Shown here: positions 31,447-41,268 of the stretch, one piece after another
Position numbering within the stretch: the first letter of the stretch is position 1
How the letters are laid out: each line of letters begins with the position of its first letter
Origin: Paragyromitra xinjiangensis
Taxonomy: Eukaryota; Ascomycota; Pezizomycetes; Pezizales; Discinaceae
DNA: 64,000 bases
Reading direction: 5' to 3'
Assembly (NCBI GenBank): GCA_038503065.1
Contig: JBCAMK010000011.1
Location: forward strand, 1,426,001 to 1,490,000
The notes under the pieces: generated by a model
The model's database searches: none
Told to the model about the DNA's origin: nothing
Seen by the model: the letters and a program-made list of their open reading frames with translations, nothing else
Translations under genes and position numbers: made by a program

Positions 31447-32889
31447 TTAATTTTTGGTGATGGGCTTTTTGGAGCGATTTACTAGATATAGGGCTCTGGT
31501 CTTGGCTTTTTCTGGGCAGTCGATGGCTGTGTGTTGGTTGGTGTCGCAGCAAGCGCAGCGGAGAGGCATGTGGGTGCATCTGGCTCCTCCTTTGCAGGTG
31601 GGAGTGGAGCATTTGTGGTCTTTGGTGTGGTGAGGTTGGGCGCATATGGCGCAGGCAGTGTCGTTTTTGCATGTTGCGTCATGGTGTCCAAGTTTCTGGC
31701 AGTTACGGCATTGGGTGGTGGGATTGATGGGATGGTATTCTCTTGCTTTACATGTAGCGTTGAAAAGATTGAGGTATGTGAATCCAAGTGATTTAAGAGT
31801 GCGCTTGGCGGGTATGGCAATGACGATGGAAGAATGTTTTTTTCCTTTGCGGCCTTCTTCGGTGCTGAGCCATCTGGGTGCTTGTGCGAGTTCGACTTCA
31901 GGGAGGGCTGCTTTAAGTGCATTGGTGATGTCTGTGGTTTGGATTGGCTTGTCATTGAAGTGGGTGGGGACGCTGTCCAGAATGAATTTGGACCATCTGC
32001 TGTTGACTCTGGTGTTGGTGACAGGGATTTTGAGTAGAGTGCAGGCGGCGGTGATTTCGTGTTGGTATTGTGTGAGGAAGGTGTCTGCTGGTTCGTTGGG
32101 GCGTGTGAGGAGCATTAAGTTGTCTCCGTTGGTTTTCTTGACTGCGAGGATGCAAGTTTTCTGTGCTCCTAGCTTGTTGTTTATGGTGTGAAGAATTGCG
32201 TCGGGGGTGATGGATGTTGGGAGGGGTTCGGTGAGTTTGAGAATTATTTCTCTTTTGTCTGTGGTGTAATCTGGTTTGTATAGGGGTTGGGGTGTGGGTT
32301 TTTTGCCCTTTTTGTTGTTAACTTGTTGGAATGAAGATTCGCCTGGTGCTGGGGCAGTGATGTTGGCGCAGGAGGTTTGGGCTCCTGGTTTGGGTTTTGT
32401 AAGGTTGGTTGTGTTTGTGAGTTGGGGAGCTTGGATGGTGGTTATGATGGGAGCGGTTGGGGTGGTTTTTGCTGTCTGTAGACAGTGAAGTCTGTTGTCC
32501 AGCGTGCGAACATCGTTTTGAAGCCTGATGTTTTGTGCCTTGATATCGGCGAGTTTGGTGAGGGAAGATTTGTGTTGCTTATGACTGAACTGAATCTGTG
32601 TTTTGAGGCTGCTTAGTTGTTGTTCGAAGTCAGATTTTAGGTTTGCGATTTGGCTTTGGATGAGCCATGCGAGGTAATTTGTCGCTTTGCCGTGATTGAG
32701 GTTTTGGAGTTCTTCGGGCGCAAATTGTGTGAAGTTCATGTCGGAGTTATAATCCTGTCCTCCAATGTCTTCTTCATCTTCGTAGGCTTCGCTAGAGGAG
32801 CTGCTGTGGTGGGAGGGTGGTTTGTCCATCATGGGGAGGTCTGCTGCGTCAAATGCAGAGAGCGCAGTGGAGCCTTCGGCTTGGGACAT
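31447..32889 (-). CDS. LINE gamma ORF1 (gag-like), intact
   Basis: 480 aa from MSQAEGSTALSAFDAAD. An upstream in-frame Met at 32988 is possible but not shared by all copies. The order is as in beta: acidic serine N-terminus, coiled-coil-like region, central DKREIILKLTEPLPTSITPD domain, zinc knuckles QCRNCQKLGHHDATC, an HHTKDHKCSTPTCKGGARC segment and CACCDTNQHTAIDC, then a basic tail SKKPITKN. The gene ends TAA immediately followed by the ORF2 ATG (TAAATGAC), a termination-reinitiation arrangement. Confidence 0.9.
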   Translation of the reverse strand: MSQAEGSTALSAFDAADLPMMDKPPSHHSSSSSEAYEDEEDIGGQDYNSDMNFTQFAPEELQNLNHGKATNYLAWLIQSQIANLKSDFEQQLSSLKTQIQFSHKQHKSSLTKLADIKAQNIRLQNDVRTLDNRLHCLQTAKTTPTAPIITTIQAPQLTNTTNLTKPKPGAQTSCANITAPAPGESSFQQVNNKKGKKPTPQPLYKPDYTTDKREIILKLTEPLPTSITPDAILHTINNKLGAQKTCILAVKKTNGDNLMLLTRPNEPADTFLTQYQHEITAACTLLKIPVTNTRVNSRWSKFILDSVPTHFNDKPIQTTDITNALKAALPEVELAQAPRWLSTEEGRKGKKHSSIVIAIPAKRTLKSLGFTYLNLFNATCKAREYHPINPTTQCRNCQKLGHHDATCKNDTACAICAQPHHTKDHKCSTPTCKGGARCTHMPLRCACCDTNQHTAIDCPEKAKTRALYLVNRSKKPITKN

Positions 32890-33200
32890 TGGAGCTGTTT
32901 TGCGTTGAATGGGAGGGGAGAGATGAGAGGAGGTTCGTTTGCGGCCAGCAACCTTTGATGGGGTTGTTTGGACGCGGACAAAGTGCACTGGCGTTGCGAT
33001 GGGTGAGGGGGATCTCCTAGGGGGAGTTTGAGGATCCAGAGTGATGACTCTGATGCAGGAGGAGGTAAATTTCCTGAAGCGGGGTAAAAGTGGTGAGAAA
33101 AGAAGCAGTAAAGTTAAAGACTTTTTGCTGTGTGTAACGTGGTTGCAACGCAGAATTTGGTGTTTTTGGCTATTTCAATCAGCGATGTCGGGGCATGTGT

Positions 33201-33418
33201 ATTACCCGTAGATAGTGCTGCCAGTGCGTTGCCTATCAGCTTGCGCTGATGCATACTGCACAGGTTGATTCAGAACTCCACCACTTCCTCGGAGTGGTAG
33301 ATGCAGCTGTCTATGTGCCGTCAGCTTGTCAGCTTCCGCACATGCGGTTCCTCTGTATCAACCAGATCAGTGGGATGCGGTAGCTCTCTGCATGTGGGAG
33401 CAACCTCACCGATGCAGG
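33201..33418. other. Central spacer between the two LINE arrays
   Basis: A 218-bp single-copy-looking stretch with the 5' end of gamma on one side and the 5' end of delta on the other, so the two arrays are transcribed away from it. It contains a CCGTCAGCTTGTCAGCTTCC repeat and a GGTTGATTCAG...CTCGGAGTGG region. I recognise no gene. Confidence 0.6.
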
Positions 33419-33420
33419 CT

Positions 33421-34085
33421 CCTACAGTCCCATCAGTCCGGCCCTGATCTACTACGCATACTAGAGGCAGTATATAACAAGCGACCGCCCACCTCGCTTC
33501 TACTTTTCCTCCATCATCTCCGACCGCAAACTCAACACCACAAACCACCTCTCCCAGAATCTCACGAAACCAAAAAGTCTCTATCTCTTTGGCCTCGTTT
33601 ATCATCACACCCCATCTCGCTTCTGGGAACTCATCACTCCCATCGCTCCCCCATCAACCTGGCTCCCAATACTCCTCCTAGAGTATCGCCATCACCACCT
33701 GCAACTCCTGTCCGACTTGTTTGGTCTACTACTTCGCCAACGCCAGTTGTTTCGCCCGAATTTCTCTTTTGATTCCTACTGTCCCATCAGTCCGGGGCCC
33801 TATTCTACTCCACATACTAGAGGCAGTATATAACAAGCGACCGCCCACCTCGCTTCTACTTTTCCTCCATCATCTCCGACCGCAAACTCAACACCACAAA
33901 CCACCTCTCCCAGAATCTCACGAAACCAAAAAGTCTCTATCTCTTTGGCCTCGTTTATCATCACACCCCATCTCGCTTCTGGGAACTCATCACTCCCATC
34001 GCTCCCCCATCAACCTGGCTCCCAATACTCCTCCTAGAGTATCGCCATCACCACCTGCAACTCCTGTCCGACTTGTTTGGACACC
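33421..34085 (+). repeat. Tandem 5'UTR monomers (355 bp) of LINE delta
   Basis: ACTAGAGGCAGTATATAACA begins at 33461 and again at 33816, giving a 355-bp period. A 40-bp piece of a preceding monomer end (CAGTCCCATCAGTCCGG..., 33426-33460) comes first. The second monomer diverges after CCGACTTGTTTGG to lead into ORF1. Each monomer starts with a TATA-like GTATATAACA. Repeated 5' monomers act as promoters in mouse L1 elements; that role here is inferred. Confidence 0.88.
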
Positions 34086-34161
34086 CATCACACCCACACC
34101 CCTTGCTGGGCGCAAACGCACCTCCAGCCACCTCTCCCCCCACCTCACCCGAACTTCCAAC

Positions 34162-35595
34162 ATGTCTGCACCTGAAGGCAGCACTGCCCTCTCTGCTTTC
34201 GACCCCGCAGATCTTCCAATGGAAGACAAACCTGTCTCCAACCACAGCAGCCCTTCCAGTGAACATGACGACGATGAAAGCGTCGGAGGTCAGGAATTTA
34301 ATTCCAACCTCAACTTCACCCAAATCCCCGCCGAAGAAATGGCAAACTTGACCAACTCCACCTCCACCAACTATCTTGCCTGGTTCATTCAGAGCCAATT
34401 CAATACAATGAAAGACGAACTTGAAAGACAAATGGACACTCTCCTAGCACAAATCAAATTCAACAACATTCAGAACACCAACACCACTTCCAAACTTGCC
34501 GAAATCAAAGCCCAAAATATCTCCCTCCAAAACACTGTACGCTCACTAGACGCCAGGCTTCTACATCTCCAAACCAACCAAAGTGCAAAAGCCAACACCC
34601 CTGCCGCAAACAACAAACCTCCCACCACAAACACCAGCAAACCCTCCAATTCCAACAACAAAACACAAGAAACCTATGCCAGCAAAGCCACAACAGCACC
34701 TGGCGAAGCCAACTTCACCACCGTCACCAACCGCAAAACCCCAAAAATACAACCACTATACAAGCCTGATTTCACCACCGACAAAAGAGAAATCATAATT
34801 GAACTTACCGAACCCCTTCCCGCCTCAGCCACCCCAGATTCCATACTCAATGCCATCAACAATCGTCTAGGAACTGTCAACACATGCATCCTGGCCGTTC
34901 GCAAAACCAACAACGACAATCTCATCCTCACCACCAAACCCAACGAAGCCGCTGACAAATTCATTGAACAATACGAACATGAAATCACCTCAGCTTGCAA
35001 TCTCCTCAAAATCCCAATAACCAACATCAGAATCAACAGCAGATGGTCCAAGTTCATCATCGACGCTGTCCCCCTCAACTTCAATCTTGAGCCCGTCACA
35101 CCCACCACCATCACCAATGCCCTTCAAGCCGCCCTACCTGACGTACAACTGGCCCAAGCCCCGAGATGGCTATCTACCGAAGAAAAACGCGTCGGCAAAA
35201 AAGCCTCCTCCATCGTCATCGCTCTGCCAGCCAAACACACCCTCAAGACCCTAGGCTTCACCTACCTCAATATCCTTAACGCCACCTGCAAAATCCGCGA
35301 ATATCACCCAATCAACCCCACCACCCAATGCCGCAACTGTCAAAAACTTGGACACCACGATGCCACCTGCAAGCAAGAAGTCGCCTGTGCCATCTGCGCA
35401 CTTGCCCACCACACCAAAGATCATAAATGCGACCAAATCACGTGCAAAGGAGGCGCCAGATGCACAAACATGCCACTCAGATGCGCCTGCTGCAACACCA
35501 ACCAACACACTGCCATTGACTGCCCCGAAAAAATGAAGACCAGAGCACTCTATCTTGCTCAACGCGCACAAAAACTAAACAACCGTAATGATTAA
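34162..35595 (+). CDS. LINE delta ORF1 (gag-like), intact
   Basis: 477 aa from MSAPEGSTALSAFDPAD, the start shared with the other copies; the frame is open further upstream through the 5'UTR. The order is an acidic serine N-terminus, a coiled-coil-like segment (TTSKLAEIKAQNISLQNTVRSLDAR), a Thr/Asn/Pro linker, and the conserved domain DKREIIIELTEPLPASATPD...RWSKFIIDAVPLNF. Zinc knuckles sit at about residues 390-455: QCRNCQKLGHHDATC and CACCNTNQHTAIDC are CX2CX4HX4C, with an HHTKDHKC segment between. Such proteins bind the LINE RNA. The stop overlaps the ORF2 start in ATGATTAA. Confidence 0.9.
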   Translation: MSAPEGSTALSAFDPADLPMEDKPVSNHSSPSSEHDDDESVGGQEFNSNLNFTQIPAEEMANLTNSTSTNYLAWFIQSQFNTMKDELERQMDTLLAQIKFNNIQNTNTTSKLAEIKAQNISLQNTVRSLDARLLHLQTNQSAKANTPAANNKPPTTNTSKPSNSNNKTQETYASKATTAPGEANFTTVTNRKTPKIQPLYKPDFTTDKREIIIELTEPLPASATPDSILNAINNRLGTVNTCILAVRKTNNDNLILTTKPNEAADKFIEQYEHEITSACNLLKIPITNIRINSRWSKFIIDAVPLNFNLEPVTPTTITNALQAALPDVQLAQAPRWLSTEEKRVGKKASSIVIALPAKHTLKTLGFTYLNILNATCKIREYHPINPTTQCRNCQKLGHHDATCKQEVACAICALAHHTKDHKCDQITCKGGARCTNMPLRCACCNTNQHTAIDCPEKMKTRALYLAQRAQKLNNRND

Positions 35596-38500
35596 ACACA
35601 CAACACAAATCACAGGCATAGCCCAAGTGCAACAACTGAATTGCGCTAAAGGAAAGGCCTCCACTCTCTCAGTACTCCATCACGCAAACATTAACACTCA
35701 ACTCGCCATACTCGCATTACAAGACCCACGGTCAGAAGCCCAGGGCCTACCACCAAACATCACAAACTTTCATCGCTTTTCACCAACAAACCAAAACCCC
35801 AAATGCGTCACCTACATCAATGCAAACATGAACCTCAACCCACGCATTTCAACCTCCTTCTTCAACAACGCCATTTCCATCATCATCACCACGGCAATAG
35901 GCGACATCGAAATCTCCAACATATATGCCAATCACACACCAACAACATACACTTATCTCAACATGCATCACTTCCTCCCCATGCACATAATACTAGCAGA
36001 CACCAATTTACACCACACATGGTGGTACGGACTTGAAACCGACACACATCGCACCTCCATCAACAGAACCAGACTAATAGCCAACCAACTCGTGGACTGG
36101 CTAGAAGACCACAATTACCAACTCATCAATCACCCAGGAACCCCCACACACTTCCCCAGAAATGGCAACCAAAATTCCATCATAGACCTCACCCTATTCA
36201 AAAACATACAACAATACCTCATAACGTGGCAAGCCGATCAAGGACTAAGGGATAACTCTGATCACACCCTAATCACAACCACCATATTTCTCCCACCTAA
36301 ACCCACAGCCACACCCAAACGCAACCTCAACAAAGCAAACTGGAGTCAATTCCACAACATAATAAGACAATCAGCACTCAACAATTCCCAGCCCACCAAC
36401 GCCAGTGAAACCGCCAAAGAATGCGAACAGCTCACCTCTCTCATACAATTCGCCACCATAACAGCCATACCTTTATCAAAACCCAGCCAACACTCCAAAG
36501 GCTGGTGGACCAACGAACTCTCCAAACTAAAAAGGAAAATAAACGCCGTCAACCACTTAACCAAACAACCCAATCCACCACAACACGCCAAAAGCCTCCT
36601 TAAAAACCTTCGAGTGCAATGGAAAACCGAAATCAATGAAGCCAAAAAACACCATTGGCACCAACGGCTCTCCACCAACGATCCCAAACAAATATGGCAA
36701 GCCATCAAACAAACTAATGGATGCAGACCCCCCACCACCATACAACCCCTACACAACGCACCTAATTTCGAAGCACAATGCAACGCCTTCAAATCCACCT
36801 TCTTCCCACCCATCCTCGCCTCTCCCCAGCCACTACCACAAAACTGGCTTCCCCCACCCGCACTAGATCAATCTTTCAATACACCCCATGTCACTCCAGA
36901 GCTAATTTCTAAATTGCTCGCCAAAACCTCCGCCGCATCCGCTCCAGGACATGACGGAATTCTCTATCCCCACATACAACATGCCCATCAAGCCGCCCCC
37001 CAACTCATCCCCAAAATCTTCACGGCTGCCCTTCGCTTTGGCGCCTTCCCTGACATATGGAAACAGGCAATAGTCACACCCATACCCAAATCAGGCAAAG
37101 ATGATTATTCCAAACCCAACGCCTACCGCCCCATCTCACTATTATCATGTCTGGGTAAACTCCTAGAACGCATCATCACTAGACAACTAGAAATTGCTGC
37201 AATAAATTCAGGCGCAATCAATCACCAGCACACAGGTGGACGCACAGGAATTTCGGCAATAGACGCCCTACAACAAATCATCACACCATCCCAATCCTGG
37301 CTTGACACTCCTGCCACAACAGGACACCAAAAACAACTACGACCCTCTATTCTCACCACAGACATCGAAGGAGCCTTCAACTGCGTCATACATCAACAAA
37401 TGACTGCGATCTTTCTTCATTTTAAATTTCCCACATACCTCATACAATGGTATCAAAGTTTTACCACCAACCGAACAATAGCCTTCCGCTTTAACAACAC
37501 CACAAGCCCAACACTACCCTTCAACAGCGGACTCCCCCAAGGATCTGCTGTTTCATCCATCGCCTTCACTATATACAGTGCCGCGCTAGACACTGAACCA
37601 TCACCCTCCAACCTTACCTATTCCAACACCTACATTGACGATAATGCCATGCTACAAGCAAGCTTTTCACAAAAATTTGCCACCATGACACTACAACAAC
37701 GCCTCAACCTCAAAGTCGAAAGAGGCTCACACCTCAATATCCTTTTCTCCCCACCCAAAACGGAACTCATGCACTTAAGACTCAGTTCCAGGACCAAAGA
37801 TCCCACCCCCACTTCCATCACGCTCTACGATCAAAGCATATTACCCACCGAACAAAACCGTATGCTAGGTCTTATAATTGATCGAAAATTAACCTTCCAC
37901 CAACACACCCATCACATTGTCGCCTCCTTACTCAAAACCAAAGGAGCCATTTACCCCCTGCTCAAATCCATACACCTCACCCCCGCCACAATACATCACA
38001 TATTACACATAGTTCACATCCCCAAGATGCTATGGGGCTCCCCCATATGGTGGACAGGTGCACCCACCCTAATCGACAACATTCAACCAGCATATCACAG
38101 CCTCGCCCGCCTCATTACGGGCCTTCCCAGATATACCAAAATAACCCACCTTCTACGCGAAGCCGCCTTACCACCGCTTAATTTACTGCTAAATTATCAT
38201 TCACAAAAATATGGCATACGCATTTTAAAAAACAACGCGTACAACCCAGCCTTTCTCCCACTACTTAAGCTCCTCCCACAAACAACAGAATACAAAGGGA
38301 CAGGACTCAAAAGAATAGCCTCCCTGCTTCAACCCCTCATCAACAATCAACCCCTTGAAAGACTTGAATTTCCCTTTCATCCTCCATTTTTCACACAAAG
38401 CTCCCTACAAATTTCCCAGCTTTCCAAACAACAAACAGCCACGCAACACATCAAGTGGACAGGCACATTAGAAGATTCCTGGCTCCTTTATACAGATGGT

Positions 38501-39280
38501 TCTCTCATTGACAACGGACACTCATCCTCCGGCGCATACATCGCTCACATACGATATGGCATCACCACACAAACATACACACATTCCTGTGCCCTCGGAC
38601 ACCATGCCGAGAATGAAGACGCCGAAATTCACGCCATACAAGAAGCCCTAAATCTTTTGCTTCAACACATCGTCTACCCTGCTTCCATACACATATGCGT
38701 TGACAATCAAAATGCCCTAAAGTCACTCGCAGGAGGACCCACACACAACAAGGAATACCTGTGGCACGCACTCAACGCGTGCAATTCACTTCAAAAAATA
38801 GGATGCTCCATCAGTGGCATATGGACTCCCTCTCACACACAAATCTTTGGCAACGAGAAAGCCGATCAACTGGCCACACTCGCCCATAACAAACCCCTTT
38901 GCCCATGGCACCGTCTCACCCTTGGACACCTTTCACTCCTACCCAAAAAACATCTACTCAAATCATGGGCCTCTAACACCCAAGAGCCCGTCGCGCTTCA
39001 CATCGCTCAACACCTTACATCATTATCACGAAAACGATTTTCCAAACTTGCGAAAATACGCAATCAAGCGCACTTCATCGATCCCACTGGATTCACCGAT
39101 CCCTTCATATGCACATGCGGCGAACAGGATGGCTCCTACCATCGCATCATGTCCTGTAAACTCAGAAACAAAGAACGAGAAGATTTCTTTAAAAATTCAG
39201 AACCAGATTGGAGTATTTTCTTTTTGCCTAAGTTAAATTTTTCCGAGTTTTTTTCTTATGTTAACCTTTTAGGGTTATAA
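35588..39280 (+). CDS. LINE delta ORF2: endonuclease-RT-RNase H, intact
   Basis: 1,230 aa, MIKHTTQITGIAQVQQLNCAKGK. The endonuclease spans about residues 1-235: LQDP at 45, ADTNLHHTWWYG at 137, NSDHTLI at 223. The RT has motif A TTDIEGAFNCVIH (about 591), motif B GLPQGSAVSS (about 647) and motif C YIDDNAML (about 681). RNase H has YTDGS (about 967), ENEDAEIHA, CVDNQN and WTPSHTQ (about 1078). A zinc-like CTCGEQDGSYHRIMSC lies at about 1174. This order is that of Tad1-type LINEs: the endonuclease nicks the target and the RT copies the RNA there. Two oddities are QDP instead of QEP and ADTN instead of GDFN. Arg replaces the Trp of QDPW found in the sister copies. Confidence 0.93.
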   Translation: MIKHTTQITGIAQVQQLNCAKGKASTLSVLHHANINTQLAILALQDPRSEAQGLPPNITNFHRFSPTNQNPKCVTYINANMNLNPRISTSFFNNAISIIITTAIGDIEISNIYANHTPTTYTYLNMHHFLPMHIILADTNLHHTWWYGLETDTHRTSINRTRLIANQLVDWLEDHNYQLINHPGTPTHFPRNGNQNSIIDLTLFKNIQQYLITWQADQGLRDNSDHTLITTTIFLPPKPTATPKRNLNKANWSQFHNIIRQSALNNSQPTNASETAKECEQLTSLIQFATITAIPLSKPSQHSKGWWTNELSKLKRKINAVNHLTKQPNPPQHAKSLLKNLRVQWKTEINEAKKHHWHQRLSTNDPKQIWQAIKQTNGCRPPTTIQPLHNAPNFEAQCNAFKSTFFPPILASPQPLPQNWLPPPALDQSFNTPHVTPELISKLLAKTSAASAPGHDGILYPHIQHAHQAAPQLIPKIFTAALRFGAFPDIWKQAIVTPIPKSGKDDYSKPNAYRPISLLSCLGKLLERIITRQLEIAAINSGAINHQHTGGRTGISAIDALQQIITPSQSWLDTPATTGHQKQLRPSILTTDIEGAFNCVIHQQMTAIFLHFKFPTYLIQWYQSFTTNRTIAFRFNNTTSPTLPFNSGLPQGSAVSSIAFTIYSAALDTEPSPSNLTYSNTYIDDNAMLQASFSQKFATMTLQQRLNLKVERGSHLNILFSPPKTELMHLRLSSRTKDPTPTSITLYDQSILPTEQNRMLGLIIDRKLTFHQHTHHIVASLLKTKGAIYPLLKSIHLTPATIHHILHIVHIPKMLWGSPIWWTGAPTLIDNIQPAYHSLARLITGLPRYTKITHLLREAALPPLNLLLNYHSQKYGIRILKNNAYNPAFLPLLKLLPQTTEYKGTGLKRIASLLQPLINNQPLERLEFPFHPPFFTQSSLQISQLSKQQTATQHIKWTGTLEDSWLLYTDGSLIDNGHSSSGAYIAHIRYGITTQTYTHSCALGHHAENEDAEIHAIQEALNLLLQHIVYPASIHICVDNQNALKSLAGGPTHNKEYLWHALNACNSLQKIGCSISGIWTPSHTQIFGNEKADQLATLAHNKPLCPWHRLTLGHLSLLPKKHLLKSWASNTQEPVALHIAQHLTSLSRKRFSKLAKIRNQAHFIDPTGFTDPFICTCGEQDGSYHRIMSCKLRNKEREDFFKNSEPDWSIFFLPKLNFSEFFSYVNLLGL

Positions 39281-39496
39281 AAATTATGCGAATAAGTAGG
39301 GGTTTTTGATTTGGGTTTTTTCCTATTGATTATTTCCTTCGTAAAAATTTGTTATTATTTTCCTTTTTATTATTATTATGTTTAAGAAATTGGTTCGGAA
39401 ACGGGGAGGATTTATTTGTAGTTGGCGGCGGATGAGGCGATATACTTTAGTATTAGGGCCGTAGAATTAAAACACTAAAACACTAAAACACTAGAG
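39281..39496 (+). other. LINE delta 3'UTR and tail
   Basis: T-rich 3'UTR, then a conserved end (GGCGATATACTTTAGTATTAG, GGGCCGTA) and three AAAACACT-type units. The next copy starts at CACTAGAGGCAG, so the tail and the 5' end share CACTA. Confidence 0.85.
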
Positions 39497-39834
39497 GCAG
39501 TATATAACAAGCGACCGTCCACCTCGCTTCTATCTTTCCTCCATCATCTCCAACCGCAAACTCAACACCACAAACCACCTCTCCCAGAATCTCACAGAAC
39601 CAAAAGTCTTTATCTCTTTGGCCTCGTTTATCATCACACCCCACCCTGCATCTGGGAATTCATCACTCCCATCGCTCTCCCATCAACCTGGCTCCCAATA
39701 CTCCCCCCAGAGTATTGCCATCACCACCCGCAACTCCCGTCCGACTTGTTAGGGCACCCATCACACCCACACCTCTTGCTGGACGCAAACGCACATCCAG
39801 CCACCTTTCCCCCCATCTCACTCGAACCTCCAAC

Positions 39835-41268
39835 ATGTCTGCACCCGAAGGCAGCACTGCCCTCTCCGCCTTTGATCCCACAGATCTCCCCATGGAAGAC
39901 AAACCCGCTTCCATCCACAGCAGCTCCTCCAGTGAACACGGCGATGATGAAAGCGTCGGAGGCCAGAAATTTAATTCCAACCTCAACTTCACACAAATCC
40001 CTGCCGAAGAAATGGCAAACATGACCAATGCCACCACCACCAACTACCTCGCTTGGTTCATCCAGAGCCAACTCAACTCAATGAAGGACGAATTTGAGAG
40101 ACAAATGGACACTCTTCTAGCTCAAATCAAATTCAATAACATCCAAAATACCAACACTACCTCCAAACTCGCGGAAATTAAAGCTCAAAATATTTCCCTT
40201 CAAAACACCGTCCTCTCCTTAGATGCCAGGCTCCTACACCTTCAAACCAACCAAAGCACCAAAACCAACATCCCTGCCGCAAACAACAAACCTCCCACCA
40301 CAAACACCAGCAAACCCTCCAACACCACCAACAAAGCACAAGAAACCTACGCCAGCAAAGCCACAACAGCACCGGGCGAAAGTAACTTCACCACTGTCAC
40401 CAATCGCAAAATTCGAAAGATCCAACCACTATACAAGCCTGATTTCACCACCGACAAAAGAGAAATCATACTTGAACTTACCGAACCCCTTCCAATCTCA
40501 GCCACCCCAGATTCCATACTCAATGCCATCAACAACCGTCTAGGAGCCATCAACACATGCATCCTAGCCGTTCGCAAAACCAACAACGACAATCTCATCC
40601 TCACCACCAAACCCAATGAAGCAGCTGACAAGTTCATCGAACAATATGAACATGAAATCACCTCAGCATGCAACCTCCTCAAAATTCCAATCACCAACAT
40701 CAGAATCAACAGCAGGTGGTCAAAATTCATCATCGACGCTGTCCCACTCAACTTTAACCTCGAACCCGTCACACCCATCACCATCACCAATGCCCTTCAA
40801 GCCGCCCTACCCGACGTACAACTAGCCCAAGCCCCAAGATGGCTATCCACTGAAGAAAAACGCGTCGGCAAAAAAGCTTCCTCCATCGTCATCGCCTTGC
40901 CGGCCAGACACACCCTCAAAACCCTAGGCTTTACCTACCTCAACATCCTAAATGCCACCTGCAAGATCCGTGAATACCATCCAATCAACCCCACCACTCA
41001 ATGCCGAAACTGTCAAAAATTAGGACACCACGACGCCACCTGCAAACAAGAAGTTGCCTGTGCCATTTGCGCACTTGCTCACCACACCAAAGACCACAAA
41101 TGGGACCAAATCACATGCAAAGGTGGCGCCAGATGCACACACATGCCACTCAGATGCGCCTGCTGCAACACCAACCAACACACCGCCATTGACTGCCCCG
41201 AAAAAATGAAGACCAGAGCACTCTACCTTGCTCAACGCGCACAAAAAATCAACAACCGTAATGATTAA
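39835..41268 (+). CDS. LINE epsilon ORF1 (gag-like), open, one zinc ligand lost
   Basis: 477 aa from MSAPEGSTALSAFDPTD, same domain order as delta. The outer knuckles QCRNCQKLGHHDATC and CACCNTNQHTAIDC are intact, but the middle segment reads HHTKDHKWDQITC where delta has HKCDQ. The Cys to Trp change removes a likely zinc ligand. It ends in the same ATGATTAA overlap with ORF2. Confidence 0.88.
   Translation: MSAPEGSTALSAFDPTDLPMEDKPASIHSSSSSEHGDDESVGGQKFNSNLNFTQIPAEEMANMTNATTTNYLAWFIQSQLNSMKDEFERQMDTLLAQIKFNNIQNTNTTSKLAEIKAQNISLQNTVLSLDARLLHLQTNQSTKTNIPAANNKPPTTNTSKPSNTTNKAQETYASKATTAPGESNFTTVTNRKIRKIQPLYKPDFTTDKREIILELTEPLPISATPDSILNAINNRLGAINTCILAVRKTNNDNLILTTKPNEAADKFIEQYEHEITSACNLLKIPITNIRINSRWSKFIIDAVPLNFNLEPVTPITITNALQAALPDVQLAQAPRWLSTEEKRVGKKASSIVIALPARHTLKTLGFTYLNILNATCKIREYHPINPTTQCRNCQKLGHHDATCKQEVACAICALAHHTKDHKWDQITCKGGARCTHMPLRCACCNTNQHTAIDCPEKMKTRALYLAQRAQKINNRND

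Larger units (their letters stand above)
27611..33200 (-). mobile_element. LINE gamma: full-length Tad1-like copy
   Basis: About 5.6 kb, uninterrupted. The 3' tail (ATTTATTTATTTATTTATTT, plus strand) starts against the 5' terminus of beta. The 5' end (plus strand ...GGGCATGTGT at 33200) meets the central spacer. ORF1 is intact; ORF2 has one frameshift and one nonsense codon. It is the least damaged minus-strand copy. Confidence 0.93.
33419..39496 (+). mobile_element. LINE delta: full-length copy with both ORFs intact
   Basis: About 6.1 kb, uninterrupted. The 5' region has a partial plus a complete 355-bp monomer, then ORF1 (477 aa) and ORF2 (1,230 aa) overlapping by 8 nt. The 3'UTR ends with GGCGATATACTTTAGTATTAG and GGGCCGTA, followed by an AATTAAAACACTAAAACACT-type tail. 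All RT and RNase H catalytic motifs are present. It is the best candidate for an active element in the window. Confidence 0.94.

Noticed and set aside
33326..34160. Open frame running through the LINE delta 5' monomers into ORF1
   Set aside because: The shared ORF1 start MSAPEGSTAL is inside it, and the upstream part repeats with the 355-bp monomer. The monomer also restarts in another frame. Treated as UTR.
39470..39500. AAAACACT repeats as telomeric DNA
   Set aside because: Only two to four units, always between a LINE 3'UTR and the next 5' end. Not TTAGGG-like. They are the element's tail.
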